Positions 52,984 to 61,174 of a stretch of DNA of 64,000 bases are shown one piece after another. Below the pieces are notes generated by a model that saw nothing but the letters and a program-made list of their open reading frames with translations, was not told the origin of the DNA and did not search any database. The first letter of the stretch is position 1. Every line of letters starts with the position of its first letter. The stretch comes from Bacillus massiliigorillae (lineage in GTDB: Bacteria; Bacillota; Bacilli; Bacillales; DSM-1321): contig NZ_HG428745.1 of the NCBI RefSeq assembly GCF_000380245.2, positions 84,607 to 148,606 of the forward strand. Direction: 5' to 3'. A program made the translations under genes and the position numbers.

Positions 52984-53565
52984 TTAAGATCCTGGGCTAA
53001 CTTCTTTTTGATAAACCTTTGTATACCAAGCATCATAAATAGAAGGTGAAGTAGCAGCAGTTGTTTTAGTTTTAACCATCATTTTTCCATCAATCTCAAT
53101 AGGACTGGAAACTAATTTTAATTCATTAGGTGAAACTTCGGTGCCTGTCTCTTTTGTATTACCGCTGATATTTGGTCTGTTTGCTTTACAGTTAAAAAGA
53201 ACATGACGAGTAGCTTTTACATCACCTTCAAATTGCCATAAAAGAGCAAACGGTTTACCTTGTGCATCTGCTAATTCATTTAATACTTTGTCTGCTTCAT
53301 CAAGTTCTTCACCTAAGGCATCAATGGCAAACTGTTCTGTAATTGTTGCAATATTTAAGGTTGATTCATAACCTTGGTTACTGCTCGCAACATAGTAAAG
53401 AATGTTATCCGCATAAAACTCTGTAAGCTCCCCTTTTGGTTCAGAAGTCATACTCACAGCACCTGGAATTGGAATAGGTGTTTCAAATGTTACTTTCCCA
53501 TTAGTAATTGTGTATGGCGCATAATGCACTTTACTTAAACCAAATTCAACTTTGTTTTCACTCAT
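52984..53565 (-). CDS. Major tail protein
   Basis: 193-residue tail tube subunit of the phi13/TP901-like major tail family (start VEFGLSKVHYAPYTITNGKVTF). Conserved pattern: GAVSMTSEPKGE then YADNILYYVASSNQG. Its ribosome site AGGAGTGGTGAT is strong, in keeping with high expression. Normal length for the family. Followed by the chaperone pair. Confidence 0.9.
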   Translation of the reverse strand: MSENKVEFGLSKVHYAPYTITNGKVTFETPIPIPGAVSMTSEPKGELTEFYADNILYYVASSNQGYESTLNIATITEQFAIDALGEELDEADKVLNELADAQGKPFALLWQFEGDVKATRHVLFNCKANRPNISGNTKETGTEVSPNELKLVSSPIEIDGKMMVKTKTTAATSPSIYDAWYTKVYQKEVSPGS

Positions 53566-53577
53566 ATATCACCACTC

Positions 53578-53907
53578 CTAAAATAGTTTTATTTCATAAA
53601 TTCGTTGGAATAGATTCTCTGATTCTATATAGGTTTCAATAGCATCATTAGGAAGTTCATTCTCTTCAAGAATCTTTTCTAACTTTGCTTCTGCAACTAA
53701 ATCTTTCTTTGCTGTATAAAGTTCGAGTTGAACAATATCCACACGCTTATATACTTTGTTATCTGCTTTAACATTGGCTGTATAAGGCGTCAAATAACAA
53801 ATGTAAGGCGGAGCCGGAACAGGCTTTGTAGATGTTGCAGTGAAATGCGAATAAGCCACAGGATAACCCGTAGCATCTAATATTTTCTTTAATTTAGCTA
53901 ATGTCAT
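53578..53907 (-). CDS. Tail completion/terminator-like protein
   Basis: 109-residue protein at the place of the tail terminator between the gp10-like and tail tube genes. The sequence has the pattern of this small alpha/beta family (YPVAYSHF, VPAPPYICYL, YTAKKDLVAEAKLEKIL). It would cap the tail at the head side. ATG overlaps the previous stop (ATGA), with little ribosome site of its own. Confidence 0.7.
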   Translation of the reverse strand: MTLAKLKKILDATGYPVAYSHFTATSTKPVPAPPYICYLTPYTANVKADNKVYKRVDIVQLELYTAKKDLVAEAKLEKILEENELPNDAIETYIESENLFQRIYEIKLF

Positions 53908-54269
53908 GATCTAACCGCATCCTCTACTAAATTAGTAAAGTTTTCGATGGCATTCTGTTCAGCAGGTCTTATATGAGCTTTACCAGGAACACGCCCACCA
54001 CTTACTTTTGCATGACCTTTTTCTAAAAGATGGGTTAATTGCGGTTTTTTCTTATTAACAACAATTGTTTTTCCATCTTTTTGAACAGTTCCCCACCCCG
54101 ATGCATAATCTCCTCCACCTGGACTTCTTGGACTTGTCGCTTTTAATTCAGAAACAGCTTCTTTAGCAGCTTTCTTTTCTGCATCTTTTACCTTCACCTC
54201 TACATCAGATGAATAAATAGCTAATTGTCTAGCAATCTCATCAGCTAAGTTATCAATATTAGCCACCAA
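53904..54269 (-). CDS. HK97 gp10-like head-tail protein
   Basis: About 120-residue basic protein of the HK97 gp10 family: N-terminal helix with DAEKKAAKEAVSELKATSPRSPGGGDYASGW, then a HLLEKGHAKVSGGRVPGKAHIRPA signature. Head-tail joining or tail component. Start could be TTG 54269 or GTG 54266; the GTG has the better spacing (7) from GAGGTG. Overlaps the preceding gene by 11 bases. Confidence 0.85.
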   Translation of the reverse strand: MVANIDNLADEIARQLAIYSSDVEVKVKDAEKKAAKEAVSELKATSPRSPGGGDYASGWGTVQKDGKTIVVNKKKPQLTHLLEKGHAKVSGGRVPGKAHIRPAEQNAIENFTNLVEDAVRS

Positions 54270-54573
54270 TTTTCACCTCACAATAAAGTTCAATTGTTTC
54301 ATCTTTTCTCTCATATGTTCGATAAATATGATAGATTTTATTATTAAACTTCACTGTCACTTCATCCTGATAATCCAAACAGTGGATAATTAGAACACAA
54401 CTAGCTTTAATTCCACTTTGACCGGCTTGAAAAAATTCAGATTGTGGAGATGATTTCTTTTCACAAAAGACCATTCTAGAATAATCTTCTTTTTCGGTTA
54501 CTTGCCCTAACTCATCTTCGGTGCTTGTTGTAATTGGAAGGAATACTATATCGCTAAACACTATATTCACCAC
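54259..54573 (-). CDS. Head-tail adaptor protein
   Basis: 104-residue beta-rich adaptor (stopper) protein of the gp16/SPP1-type head completion group, recognised mainly by place and pattern (VFCEKKSSPQSEFFQAGQ, then HIYRTYERKDETIELYCE). It closes the capsid connector after packaging. The GTG start overlaps the previous gene by 20 bases. Confidence 0.8.
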   Translation of the reverse strand: MVNIVFSDIVFLPITTSTEDELGQVTEKEDYSRMVFCEKKSSPQSEFFQAGQSGIKASCVLIIHCLDYQDEVTVKFNNKIYHIYRTYERKDETIELYCEVKIGG

Positions 54574-54817
54574 ACAATGCCAAACTAATGACTAATGAAT
54601 CAAATGACATACGATACTTTTCCGAATCCGTATTAGACAAGCCAAATTCCGATTTACAGTAAACAATAATAGCTTGTCTTATTAATGGGTCCTTGTCTTG
54701 GTATGTCTTTATCCCTTTGATCAACATTTCAGCTTTACATGAAGCTATTAAATCTTCAATCTCGCTATCTAATTCATTATGAGAAATACGCAATGCTTTT
54801 TTTACTATTTCGAGCAT
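54554..54817 (-). CDS. Head-tail connector (gp6/gp15-like)
   Basis: 87-residue helical connector protein of the DNA-packaging gp6-like family (VKKALRISHNELDSEIEDLIASCKAEML, then DPLIRQAIIVYCKSEFG). It forms the ring below the portal. ATG is preceded by GGTGGTGA. Transcription into it must pass the hairpin at 54829-54871. Confidence 0.88.
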   Translation of the reverse strand: MLEIVKKALRISHNELDSEIEDLIASCKAEMLIKGIKTYQDKDPLIRQAIIVYCKSEFGLSNTDSEKYRMSFDSLVISLALCGEYSV

Positions 54818-54828
54818 TAAATCACCAC

Positions 54829-54871
54829 CAAAAAAGCATTGAAAACAACCTATTCAGTAGCCTTCAATGCT
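54829..54871 (-). terminator. Intrinsic terminator inside the head operon, after the capsid gene
   Basis: Minus strand: AGCATTGAA pairs with TTCAATGCT (54871-54863, 54843-54835) and is followed by six T. It overlaps the end of the small HeH frame. Partial termination here would give extra capsid mRNA. Confidence 0.75.
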
Positions 54872-55011
54872 TCAATTAATTCAGCTTTATTCATAGCACT
54901 ATAACCAACTATCCCTACTTCTTTTGCTAATACTTTTAGTTCAGTTACAGTCATTTCCTCATAGTTGGTAGGTACGCTAAAGGTCGTGCTTCTACCTTCA
55001 ACATTAATTAC
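54850..55011 (-). CDS. HeH/SAP-like segment, probably reached by -1 frameshift from the capsid gene
   Basis: Frame -1 to the capsid gene, open from the shift site A AAA AAG (55017-55011) to TAG at 54850: 53 residues beginning VINVEGRSTTFSVPTNY and ending with a HeH/SAP or Rho-N-like helix-extended-loop-helix (MTVTELKVLAKEVG, MNKAELIEALKA). It could instead be translated alone from ATG 54954 (34 residues), but the GAGG there is only two bases from the ATG. The slippery heptamer is in the correct phase, so a minor capsid form with this C-terminal extension is likely. Confidence 0.6.
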   Translation of the reverse strand, partial: VINVEGRSTTFSVPTNYEEMTVTELKVLAKEVGIVGYSAMNKAELIEALKATE

Positions 55012-56261
55012 TTTTTTAAGATGACAAATGCTTTTGTATCAATTACACCACCATCCACAATTGCATAAGCTACATAATCAACTTTACGAGCTTTGGCATG
55101 TTCCTCAGTTGTAATTGAAATATCTTCGTTAATATTAGCTTTGTATCCAGCACTTAAATTAGCAAAAGCGATTTCCCCATCAGCTAAAGTAGCATCTACT
55201 TTTACAGTTCGACCAAGAATACGACCAACTCCACCATTGATTACATCCGCAATAAACATTGGTCGTCCCATTTCATCAACTACATTAGCTAAAACATCCC
55301 AAACAGTAGCATTGTTCGCATAAATTGTTACACCATTTGCATACTTAGAATAAATTTTACCCATTGCTTTTGTTAGATCTTTATATACAACACCATTTGC
55401 TTCAGTATAAGTGATAATTTGCGGTGTTCCAGATTCTTTTGTTAATGCTGTTTTAAATCCTTCTGGTTCAGGTTTAAATACTTCACTAGTACCAGGCTTA
55501 CCCTTACCAGCATATACCCCATAAGACAATGCTTGTCCTAATAAATCAGATAGTGTTTGTTGGATATAGGGAATAAAATCCCCGATTGCCATTGCACGGA
55601 GCTTCCAAGTAATAGTTACTGAACGTGATAATTCGCAACCAGTTAAATTCAGTTCACCAAATTTCATTTCGGTGTCTTCTGTTTCTGTTGCTTCATCATA
55701 CCATTCTGTAGTAGAAGTAGCTCCTGCTCCTTTTGTATATGTTAAGTTACCTTTAATTCGTGTTGCAGAAACATCCGACCATAAAGGATAATCTTCAGCA
55801 ATTTGTGTCCAAATACCAGCTGCGACAGTATCAGGAATTAAGATACCAGTATTTTCAGTAGTGTGCGTGAAAGCAGCCTTAAATTCATCATTAACACGAT
55901 CAAACACTTCTTGCTCGTCATTTGTAAGTTTCATACCTTTCATATCTTTAGCCCATGCCATTAGATATTCTTTAGATGCAGAAGCCTTCTCTTCTTTCGG
56001 TTCAGTGCCAAACATATTGATTACTGTTCCAGAATGACCATCATTGATTTTAGCAGCTCTTTCTAAAAGTTTGGCTTGTGCTTCAAGTGAATGCATTTCA
56101 TCGTCTTTTGCAAACATGATTTCTGCTTTTAATTCATTTTTCAACTCTTCTAGTTCAGCTTTAATCTTCTCTGCTTCATCATATTTCTTTGCCTTAACAA
56201 GCTCCTTACCTTCTTGTTCTTTAGCTTCAATTTTTGCTTGCAATTCTTTTAATTTATTCAT
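55008..56261 (-). CDS. HK97-family major capsid protein
   Basis: 417-residue capsid protein. N-terminal 65 residues are a Lys/Glu-rich coiled coil (delta/scaffold domain, LKELQAKIEAKEQEGKEL), followed by a linker where the prohead protease should cut, then the HK97 fold (NTGILIPDTVAAGIW onward). The last codons TTA AAA AAG TAA contain a dnaX-type A AAA AAG slip site. Strong ribosome site AGGAGGAAG. Protease and portal genes lie directly upstream, and a terminator downstream. Confidence 0.93.
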   Translation of the reverse strand: MNKLKELQAKIEAKEQEGKELVKAKKYDEAEKIKAELEELKNELKAEIMFAKDDEMHSLEAQAKLLERAAKINDGHSGTVINMFGTEPKEEKASASKEYLMAWAKDMKGMKLTNDEQEVFDRVNDEFKAAFTHTTENTGILIPDTVAAGIWTQIAEDYPLWSDVSATRIKGNLTYTKGAGATSTTEWYDEATETEDTEMKFGELNLTGCELSRSVTITWKLRAMAIGDFIPYIQQTLSDLLGQALSYGVYAGKGKPGTSEVFKPEPEGFKTALTKESGTPQIITYTEANGVVYKDLTKAMGKIYSKYANGVTIYANNATVWDVLANVVDEMGRPMFIADVINGGVGRILGRTVKVDATLADGEIAFANLSAGYKANINEDISITTEEHAKARKVDYVAYAIVDGGVIDTKAFVILKK

Positions 56262-56273
56262 TCTAACTTCCTC

Positions 56274-56963
56274 CTAAAAATCGAATAAAAATTCGTGTGT
56301 TTTATCAATACTATTTTGTTGCTTGGCGCTTATGAGACTACTTGGTGTATTTTTAAAATCTTTATACATCTCAGATATACAAGCAACAGCTTGTACTTCA
56401 TCGCTAACACGAATATCAAAATATTTTGCTGCTTCCTCTCCTGTAAACCATGTTTCATCTGCAACAAACTGACGAATGGTTTCAATATCCACACTTTCAT
56501 TTAGATTGTCAGCGTAAATATTCATCATGCCTTCTTCTAAAACATCTAATGTATCAGCTTGTTTACGTAGATCGTTAGCGTTTCCCCATGTACTTAGCCA
56601 AGGTTTGTGAACCATAAAGAAAGCATTAGCTGGAATAATGATTTCATCACCCGCTAACGCTATTACGGATGCTATACTTGCTGCTAGACCATCCACATAT
56701 ACTCTTTTATAACCCTGGTGTCGCTTCAGCATGTTGTAGATTGCAATACCAGCGAAGACAGCACCACCACCGCTATTTATATAAATGTTTAGTTCTTTTC
56801 CTTTAGCAGAATCTAAAAAGTTTTTAACATTCTCAGGGTATTGGTCCGTATCATCCCATGCTCCCCACCAACTAGAAACAATATCTCCGTAGAAATAAAG
56901 ATCGGCACTAGTTTCTGTCATGTTTTTTACTTCTAAGAAACTTTTAAGATTGTCCTTTTTCAA
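56274..56963 (-). CDS. ClpP-like prohead maturation protease (S14)
   Basis: 229-residue Ser protease of the ClpP fold, which trims the scaffold domain of the capsid protein. Catalytic Ser is in GLAASIASVIALAGD, His in FFMVHKPWLS, and the usual strand motif INSGGGAVFAGIAIYN precedes them. TTG start 5 bases after GGAGGTGAG; it overlaps the portal stop. Normal length. Confidence 0.93.
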   Translation of the reverse strand: MKKDNLKSFLEVKNMTETSADLYFYGDIVSSWWGAWDDTDQYPENVKNFLDSAKGKELNIYINSGGGAVFAGIAIYNMLKRHQGYKRVYVDGLAASIASVIALAGDEIIIPANAFFMVHKPWLSTWGNANDLRKQADTLDVLEEGMMNIYADNLNESVDIETIRQFVADETWFTGEEAAKYFDIRVSDEVQAVACISEMYKDFKNTPSSLISAKQQNSIDKTHEFLFDF

Positions 56964-58144
56964 TTATTCTCACCTCCTTCAGTTGCGGTTTGCCTATCAT
57001 CAGTAATAGGAACTGTATCTAAACGTCTAACATATTCATCCCCACCTTCTACAGGTGGCATATTTAATACTTTTCTTATGTCATTTGCGCTCATCACACC
57101 TCGATCCAAAAACTGCACTAGATTAATTTTTGTCTGCATGGAAGCATACTGAAGAGACGACGCTTCAAAGATAATAGAATTACCGAAACCTCGCTCACGT
57201 TTTGAAAATATTTTTCTTGTGTATTCATTACTATTTTGCATCGAATATGGTTCTACTTCAGCTTCAAAATAAGAATTCCATTCGTTTTCTGTATAGTTAC
57301 TCATAACAATTTTGTCATTGGTACCAAAATAAGCGTAAACACGTTTTACCGTATCTGCAGTTTGTTTTTCATTTGGTACATACGCTTCATTTTTAACTTG
57401 TTCCAAATCATATTTAGCATCTGCCGCAGCTGCACCACCCGTTTCAGAATCAATCGAAAGATAATTTTCAGTAAAATCTATTGTTTGTTGTTTCATATCT
57501 TCTGGTCGTAGTGTACTTTTGAATTTTAATAGCCATTTTACTACAGCAGAATTTTTTATAGCTTTAATAATTCCTTGGTCAATAGTAGTTACAACATCCA
57601 TTAAAGGTAACAATACATCTCTTGGAGAATCTCCAAATAAATCATTACTGTTATAATCATTACGCAAATGAATAATATGCTTATATGGAATTGTTTGATA
57701 CTTTCCGTTTGAAAATAAAAACTTTAAATATAACTCCCCAGTACTGTCTTGTACTGCTTCTACTGACGTACAAGGAACTGGCCACAATTCTGTTAACATA
57801 CCATGTTCGTATTTCATATAAATAAAAGCATTATTATTTAATTTGTAATGCGTTGCAATCTTTTCTTGAAGCATCTGACCACTCATTAAAGGGTTTGGTT
57901 CTTCTAATAAAAATCTAATGTTTACATTTGGATTTATTTTAAAAGTTTGTTCGTTGCTTAGAATATGTTTAGCAATAAGCTTTCCACTTGCTTTAGCAAA
58001 AGGACGAATACAGGATCGGATGATGTCTGACTTATACAAATTGCCACCGAAAGAATAAAAACCATTACCGTTATCACTAATCATTTCAAATCTAGTTGTT
58101 GCTTTACTTTGCTTGTTAGGAAAAAGCCAATCTAATAACCCCAA
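56960..58144 (-). CDS. Portal protein (HK97 family)
   Basis: 394-residue portal subunit, forming the dodecameric DNA channel. Recognisable stretches are RSCIRPFAKASGKL, EEPNPLMSGQML, HLRNDYNSNDLFGDSPRD and the C-terminal NDIRKVLNMPPVEGGDEY. TTG start behind GGGAGGTGAA. Sits between large terminase and protease as in most HK97-type phages. Confidence 0.93.
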   Translation of the reverse strand: MGLLDWLFPNKQSKATTRFEMISDNGNGFYSFGGNLYKSDIIRSCIRPFAKASGKLIAKHILSNEQTFKINPNVNIRFLLEEPNPLMSGQMLQEKIATHYKLNNNAFIYMKYEHGMLTELWPVPCTSVEAVQDSTGELYLKFLFSNGKYQTIPYKHIIHLRNDYNSNDLFGDSPRDVLLPLMDVVTTIDQGIIKAIKNSAVVKWLLKFKSTLRPEDMKQQTIDFTENYLSIDSETGGAAAADAKYDLEQVKNEAYVPNEKQTADTVKRVYAYFGTNDKIVMSNYTENEWNSYFEAEVEPYSMQNSNEYTRKIFSKRERGFGNSIIFEASSLQYASMQTKINLVQFLDRGVMSANDIRKVLNMPPVEGGDEYVRRLDTVPITDDRQTATEGGENN

Positions 58145-58157
58145 TGTTTCACCTCCC

Positions 58158-59846
58158 TTATATCATATTTTGATAATCATTCATCTTGTCTTGAAGAACT
58201 ACATACGCATTTAATAATGCAGCTGTACCATCAATACGCCTTCTCTGATTATTTGTTTTACAAGGTTGTATATTTAAGTTCTTATCAATTTCAACTGCTG
58301 TATTTGATAAGCACCATTTATCTATCGGATGATTATTATAGTTAATTCTTTTTGCATCTAAATCTGCTTCTAACAAATACATAGGACCAGATAATGTTTT
58401 CTTTCCCTGAAAAACAGGTATCATTGATTCTTTTCCAAAATACCCTTGCATTTCCTCCACCCAATATTCAGCAGACCAAGCATCATAACCAATCCAAGGT
58501 AGATAAATATCATATTCGTCTCTACATTCTAAATACCATTCAGTAACTAGCTTAGGATGAACCTTGTTACCAGGTGAAACCCTTAATAGACCTGCATCAT
58601 GCCATAAGTTATAAGGAATCTTATCTTCAGCACTTCTCTTATCTAATAATTCCTCTGGTAGCCAGTACATTTGCTTAACGTAAATTGTTTCATCACCAGG
58701 CAACATAAAAAGGACCTTTGCGGCTGTAAGGTCCGTTGTTTTAGACAAATCAGTTCCTCCGATACCATAACGTGGTTTAAGTTGAAGAATATCGAAAGTG
58801 GATTTATTATTTAATTGTTCAAATGTAAGCCATGCTTCTGAAGCTGTCTCTCTTATATTGAAATCTTTTGTTAAGAGATTCTTAACCAACAACGGGTTAG
58901 CCTTCGCTTTATTAACTTTAGTGCGTAGCTGATCTACTTGCTTTATAGTTCCAAGTCCTGGATTAGCTTTTGCCCATGTTTCTTCCCCTTCTAACCACTC
59001 TTTACGGTTATCCAACTCATAAATAATGGGGAGAAATCGCTCATCTTTATATCCATCTTCATCATCAAAACCATTAAGAACCATTTCAGCTTCTTCATAC
59101 TTCATATCATAAACAGATTCACGAATAGTACCAGCTGTGGTTATCATGAATATCATAGGCTGTTCACGAGAAGATGTACCATCGACTATAACATCATACA
59201 AGTTTTTATCTTTCCAAGCATGAATTTCATCCATCATAGCACCATGAACGTTAAGGCCATCTAAAGTTTCAGAATCGGAACCAAGTGGCTTAAATACAGC
59301 ATCGTATGCATCAGCTCTCAACTCACTTACTAACGGTTTGATTCGTTTCCTTAATGCTGGGGACTTAGTAACCATACGCTTTGCATCAAGCCACACTAAT
59401 TTTGCCTGGTCTTTCTTCGTTGCTACAGCATATACTTCAGCACCAGGCTCTCCATCAGCAATCATTAAATACAATCCTATCCCTGAAGCAATCGTTGACT
59501 TTCCATTTTTCCTAGCCACAATTAGAAGTACTTCACGATATTTGCGAGTGCCATCAATTTTATGAATGAAGCCAAAAGATGCAGCAATAAAAGCTTTCTG
59601 CCATAATTCTAATTCAATCTGTTGACCGCCCCATTTACCTTTCGAATGCTTACAGAAGTTTTCTATAAATTCTATAGCATGATTGGCTCGTGAAGTGCTA
59701 TATTCATATTCACTTTTAACATCATTTATATCATCAACAAGCTTTTTATAAATACGTCTAACCTTATTGGATACTACAACTTCACCAGATTGAATTTGAT
59801 TGTAGTAATCAATAATAGGATTATAAGCCAATGGATAACGTTTCAT
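58158..59846 (-). CDS. Terminase large subunit
   Basis: 562-residue packaging motor. Walker A in LIVARKNGKSTIASG, Walker B-like hydrophobic/acidic stretch GAMMDEIHAWKD, and the C-terminal nuclease with acidic residues in GIGGTDLSKTTDL and GYDAWSAEYW. It cuts and translocates concatemers into the prohead. Its ATG overlaps the terS stop. Family P27/HK97-like of normal length. Confidence 0.95.
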   Translation of the reverse strand: MKRYPLAYNPIIDYYNQIQSGEVVVSNKVRRIYKKLVDDINDVKSEYEYSTSRANHAIEFIENFCKHSKGKWGGQQIELELWQKAFIAASFGFIHKIDGTRKYREVLLIVARKNGKSTIASGIGLYLMIADGEPGAEVYAVATKKDQAKLVWLDAKRMVTKSPALRKRIKPLVSELRADAYDAVFKPLGSDSETLDGLNVHGAMMDEIHAWKDKNLYDVIVDGTSSREQPMIFMITTAGTIRESVYDMKYEEAEMVLNGFDDEDGYKDERFLPIIYELDNRKEWLEGEETWAKANPGLGTIKQVDQLRTKVNKAKANPLLVKNLLTKDFNIRETASEAWLTFEQLNNKSTFDILQLKPRYGIGGTDLSKTTDLTAAKVLFMLPGDETIYVKQMYWLPEELLDKRSAEDKIPYNLWHDAGLLRVSPGNKVHPKLVTEWYLECRDEYDIYLPWIGYDAWSAEYWVEEMQGYFGKESMIPVFQGKKTLSGPMYLLEADLDAKRINYNNHPIDKWCLSNTAVEIDKNLNIQPCKTNNQRRRIDGTAALLNAYVVLQDKMNDYQNMI

Positions 59847-60202
59847 CTGTCCATCACAAAGGTTTCAAAACCATCATCTTCAGGAACATTGGTACCTTTA
59901 GGGAATAAACCAAGTATTTCTTTCATGACAGTTGTATATCTTTGAATCATGGCATTGTAAGTAGTAACTGCTGGACTCGCTCTTAAAATCGAATATTCGC
60001 CTTGCTCCATTTCATCAATTGGTCCATTAGTATTTATATCTTCCTTGAGTTCAGCGAGTGTAGCTCTCATAAATGCTGCTTCTTGAATTAACCCTTCAAC
60101 AGCCGATTTTTTATTTTCCTCTAAATCTTTGAAAATATCGCTTAGTCTCTTGATCTCTTTTTTAATCGCTCTTTCTTTTGGAAGCACTTTTCTAGTCGCC
60201 AT
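59843..60202 (-). CDS. Terminase small subunit (P27-like)
   Basis: 119-residue helical DNA-recognition subunit. ATG 60202 is 7 bases after AAGGTGGTG; a longer frame to 60214 is less likely. Coiled-coil N-terminus (KEIKRLSDIFKDLEENKK) and C-terminal SPAVTTYNAMIQRYTTVMKEI are typical for this group. It picks the cos region, which probably lies directly upstream (60215-60332). Confidence 0.85.
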   Translation of the reverse strand: MATRKVLPKERAIKKEIKRLSDIFKDLEENKKSAVEGLIQEAAFMRATLAELKEDINTNGPIDEMEQGEYSILRASPAVTTYNAMIQRYTTVMKEILGLFPKGTNVPEDDGFETFVMDR

Positions 60203-60214
60203 AAAAAACACCAC

Positions 60215-60332
60215 CTTTTTTTCGAAAAATGCTGAGTTTTTGGGAGGGGGGTCTTACAAAAACGACCTGTGTATTCTTTGAACCTCCCCTCTCGGTCCCC
60301 GTGCCGTTATCCTTGTTGAATATTAAGGGGGG
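60215..60332. other. Candidate cos region upstream of terS
   Basis: 118-bp non-coding gap in a tightly packed operon, with unusually G/C-rich patches for this AT-rich DNA: GGGAGGGGGGTC at 60242 and CCTCCCCTCTCGGTCCCCGTG at 60283. The two patches are partly complementary. HNH plus P27-type terminase genes flanking such a gap are typical of cos phages. Confidence 0.45.
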
Positions 60333-60497
60333 CTATGCTTCTTCTTTTTCTTTTTCTTTATAAATAGTTATATTATTCATTTCCCTAGTGGCATGAAACC
60401 ATCTTCTTGCAGTTGGATAATATTTATATGGATAATCACATTCTGTAGTTGTAACTGTTCCGTTTGTTACTTTACAAACTACTTCAAATTCGTTCAC
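60333..60497 (-). CDS. Hypothetical small phage protein
   Basis: About 54-residue protein with a beta-rich start (EFEVVCKVTNGTVTTTECDY) and a Lys/Glu-rich tail (YKEKEKEEA). The start is uncertain: GTG 60497 is preferred because AAGGTTGG lies upstream, but earlier in-frame codons exist. It overlaps the end of the HNH gene by about 14 bases. No recognised family. Confidence 0.5.
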   Translation of the reverse strand: MNEFEVVCKVTNGTVTTTECDYPYKYYPTARRWFHATREMNNITIYKEKEKEEA

Positions 60498-60798
60498 ACC
60501 ACACACCAACCTTAACAAGATTACCTTCATCATCAAACATTACATCACTACGAACAGGACTATACTTCTCATGGTGCTCCTTGTTATGGCAATCCTGACA
60601 TAAGTATTCAAGGTTATCATGATTAAGAGATACATATGGATCAGTAATATTATTAGGTGTTAAGTATTCAATATGATGTAATATCTTACCCGGTTGTTTA
60701 CATCTCTCGCATAATCCATACACATTACTGATATAGCTCTCTCGGCATTGTCTCCATGCTTTACTCTTATAAAACTTCTTGGCCCATTCTTTAGCCAT
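60484..60798 (-). CDS. HNH endonuclease
   Basis: 104-residue HNH nuclease. Zinc cysteines CERC near residue 30 and CQDCH near 90 frame the motif LHHIEYLTPNN...NLEYLCQDCHNKEH. Such HNH proteins next to terminase genes assist cos cleavage and packaging in HK97-like phages. ATG is 8 bases after AAAGGATT, which lies in the end of the preceding gene. Confidence 0.92.
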   Translation of the reverse strand: MAKEWAKKFYKSKAWRQCRESYISNVYGLCERCKQPGKILHHIEYLTPNNITDPYVSLNHDNLEYLCQDCHNKEHHEKYSPVRSDVMFDDEGNLVKVGVWCERI

Positions 60799-60804
60799 TA
60801 ACAG

Positions 60805-60954
60805 TTAATCCTTTTCAATCTCTTCTGACTTATCATCTAATCTACCATCAATAAGATGAACCAAATCATTTCTCATAAGTGGTAATTGCTTTCCTGCATC
60901 CAGTAAACAACTCTCTAACTCTTTAACATAATCAACTAAAGTATAGACAGACAT
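60805..60954 (-). CDS. Small phage protein (49 residues)
   Basis: Open frame from ATG 60954 with GAGGAGGAAG directly upstream to TAA 60805. It starts MSVYTLVDYVKELESCLL and is acidic and helical. Tightly packed between its neighbours (one base from the previous stop, six to the HNH ATG), as expected in a phage operon. Function unknown. Confidence 0.75.
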   Translation of the reverse strand: MSVYTLVDYVKELESCLLDAGKQLPLMRNDLVHLIDGRLDDKSEEIEKD

Positions 60955-60955
60955 G

Positions 60956-61108
60956 TTACTTCCTCCTCACAGCACCATTGCACCTTTTGTAAGTATCACG
61001 ATTAACACCCATGATATTTTCCCATTCCTTTGTCGTATGCTTCTCTTTTACCTTAATAGCATTCAGTTTCTTGATAGCTTCAGGTGTAAGTCCATCTTTC
61101 AGTTTCAT
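60956..61108 (-). CDS. Small phage protein (50 residues)
   Basis: Open frame from ATG 61108 (behind AAAGGATGTG) to TAA 60956. Basic and helical: starts MKLKDGLTPEAIKKLNAIKV, ends CNGAVRRK. Perhaps a small DNA-binding protein, but no family recognised. It is the first gene after the terminator at 61134-61160. Confidence 0.75.
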   Translation of the reverse strand: MKLKDGLTPEAIKKLNAIKVKEKHTTKEWENIMGVNRDTYKRCNGAVRRK

Positions 61109-61133
61109 GCTAATCACATCCTTTAGGCATAAT

Positions 61134-61160
61134 AAAAAGCACCTGTTAAATCTGGTGCTT
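61134..61160 (-). terminator. Terminator after the cargo gene
   Basis: Stem AAGCACC / GGTGCTT followed by TTTATT on the minus strand, 15 bases beyond the 61175 stop; lies within the late operon. Confidence 0.7.
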
Positions 61161-61174
61161 TAAACTTAATAATT

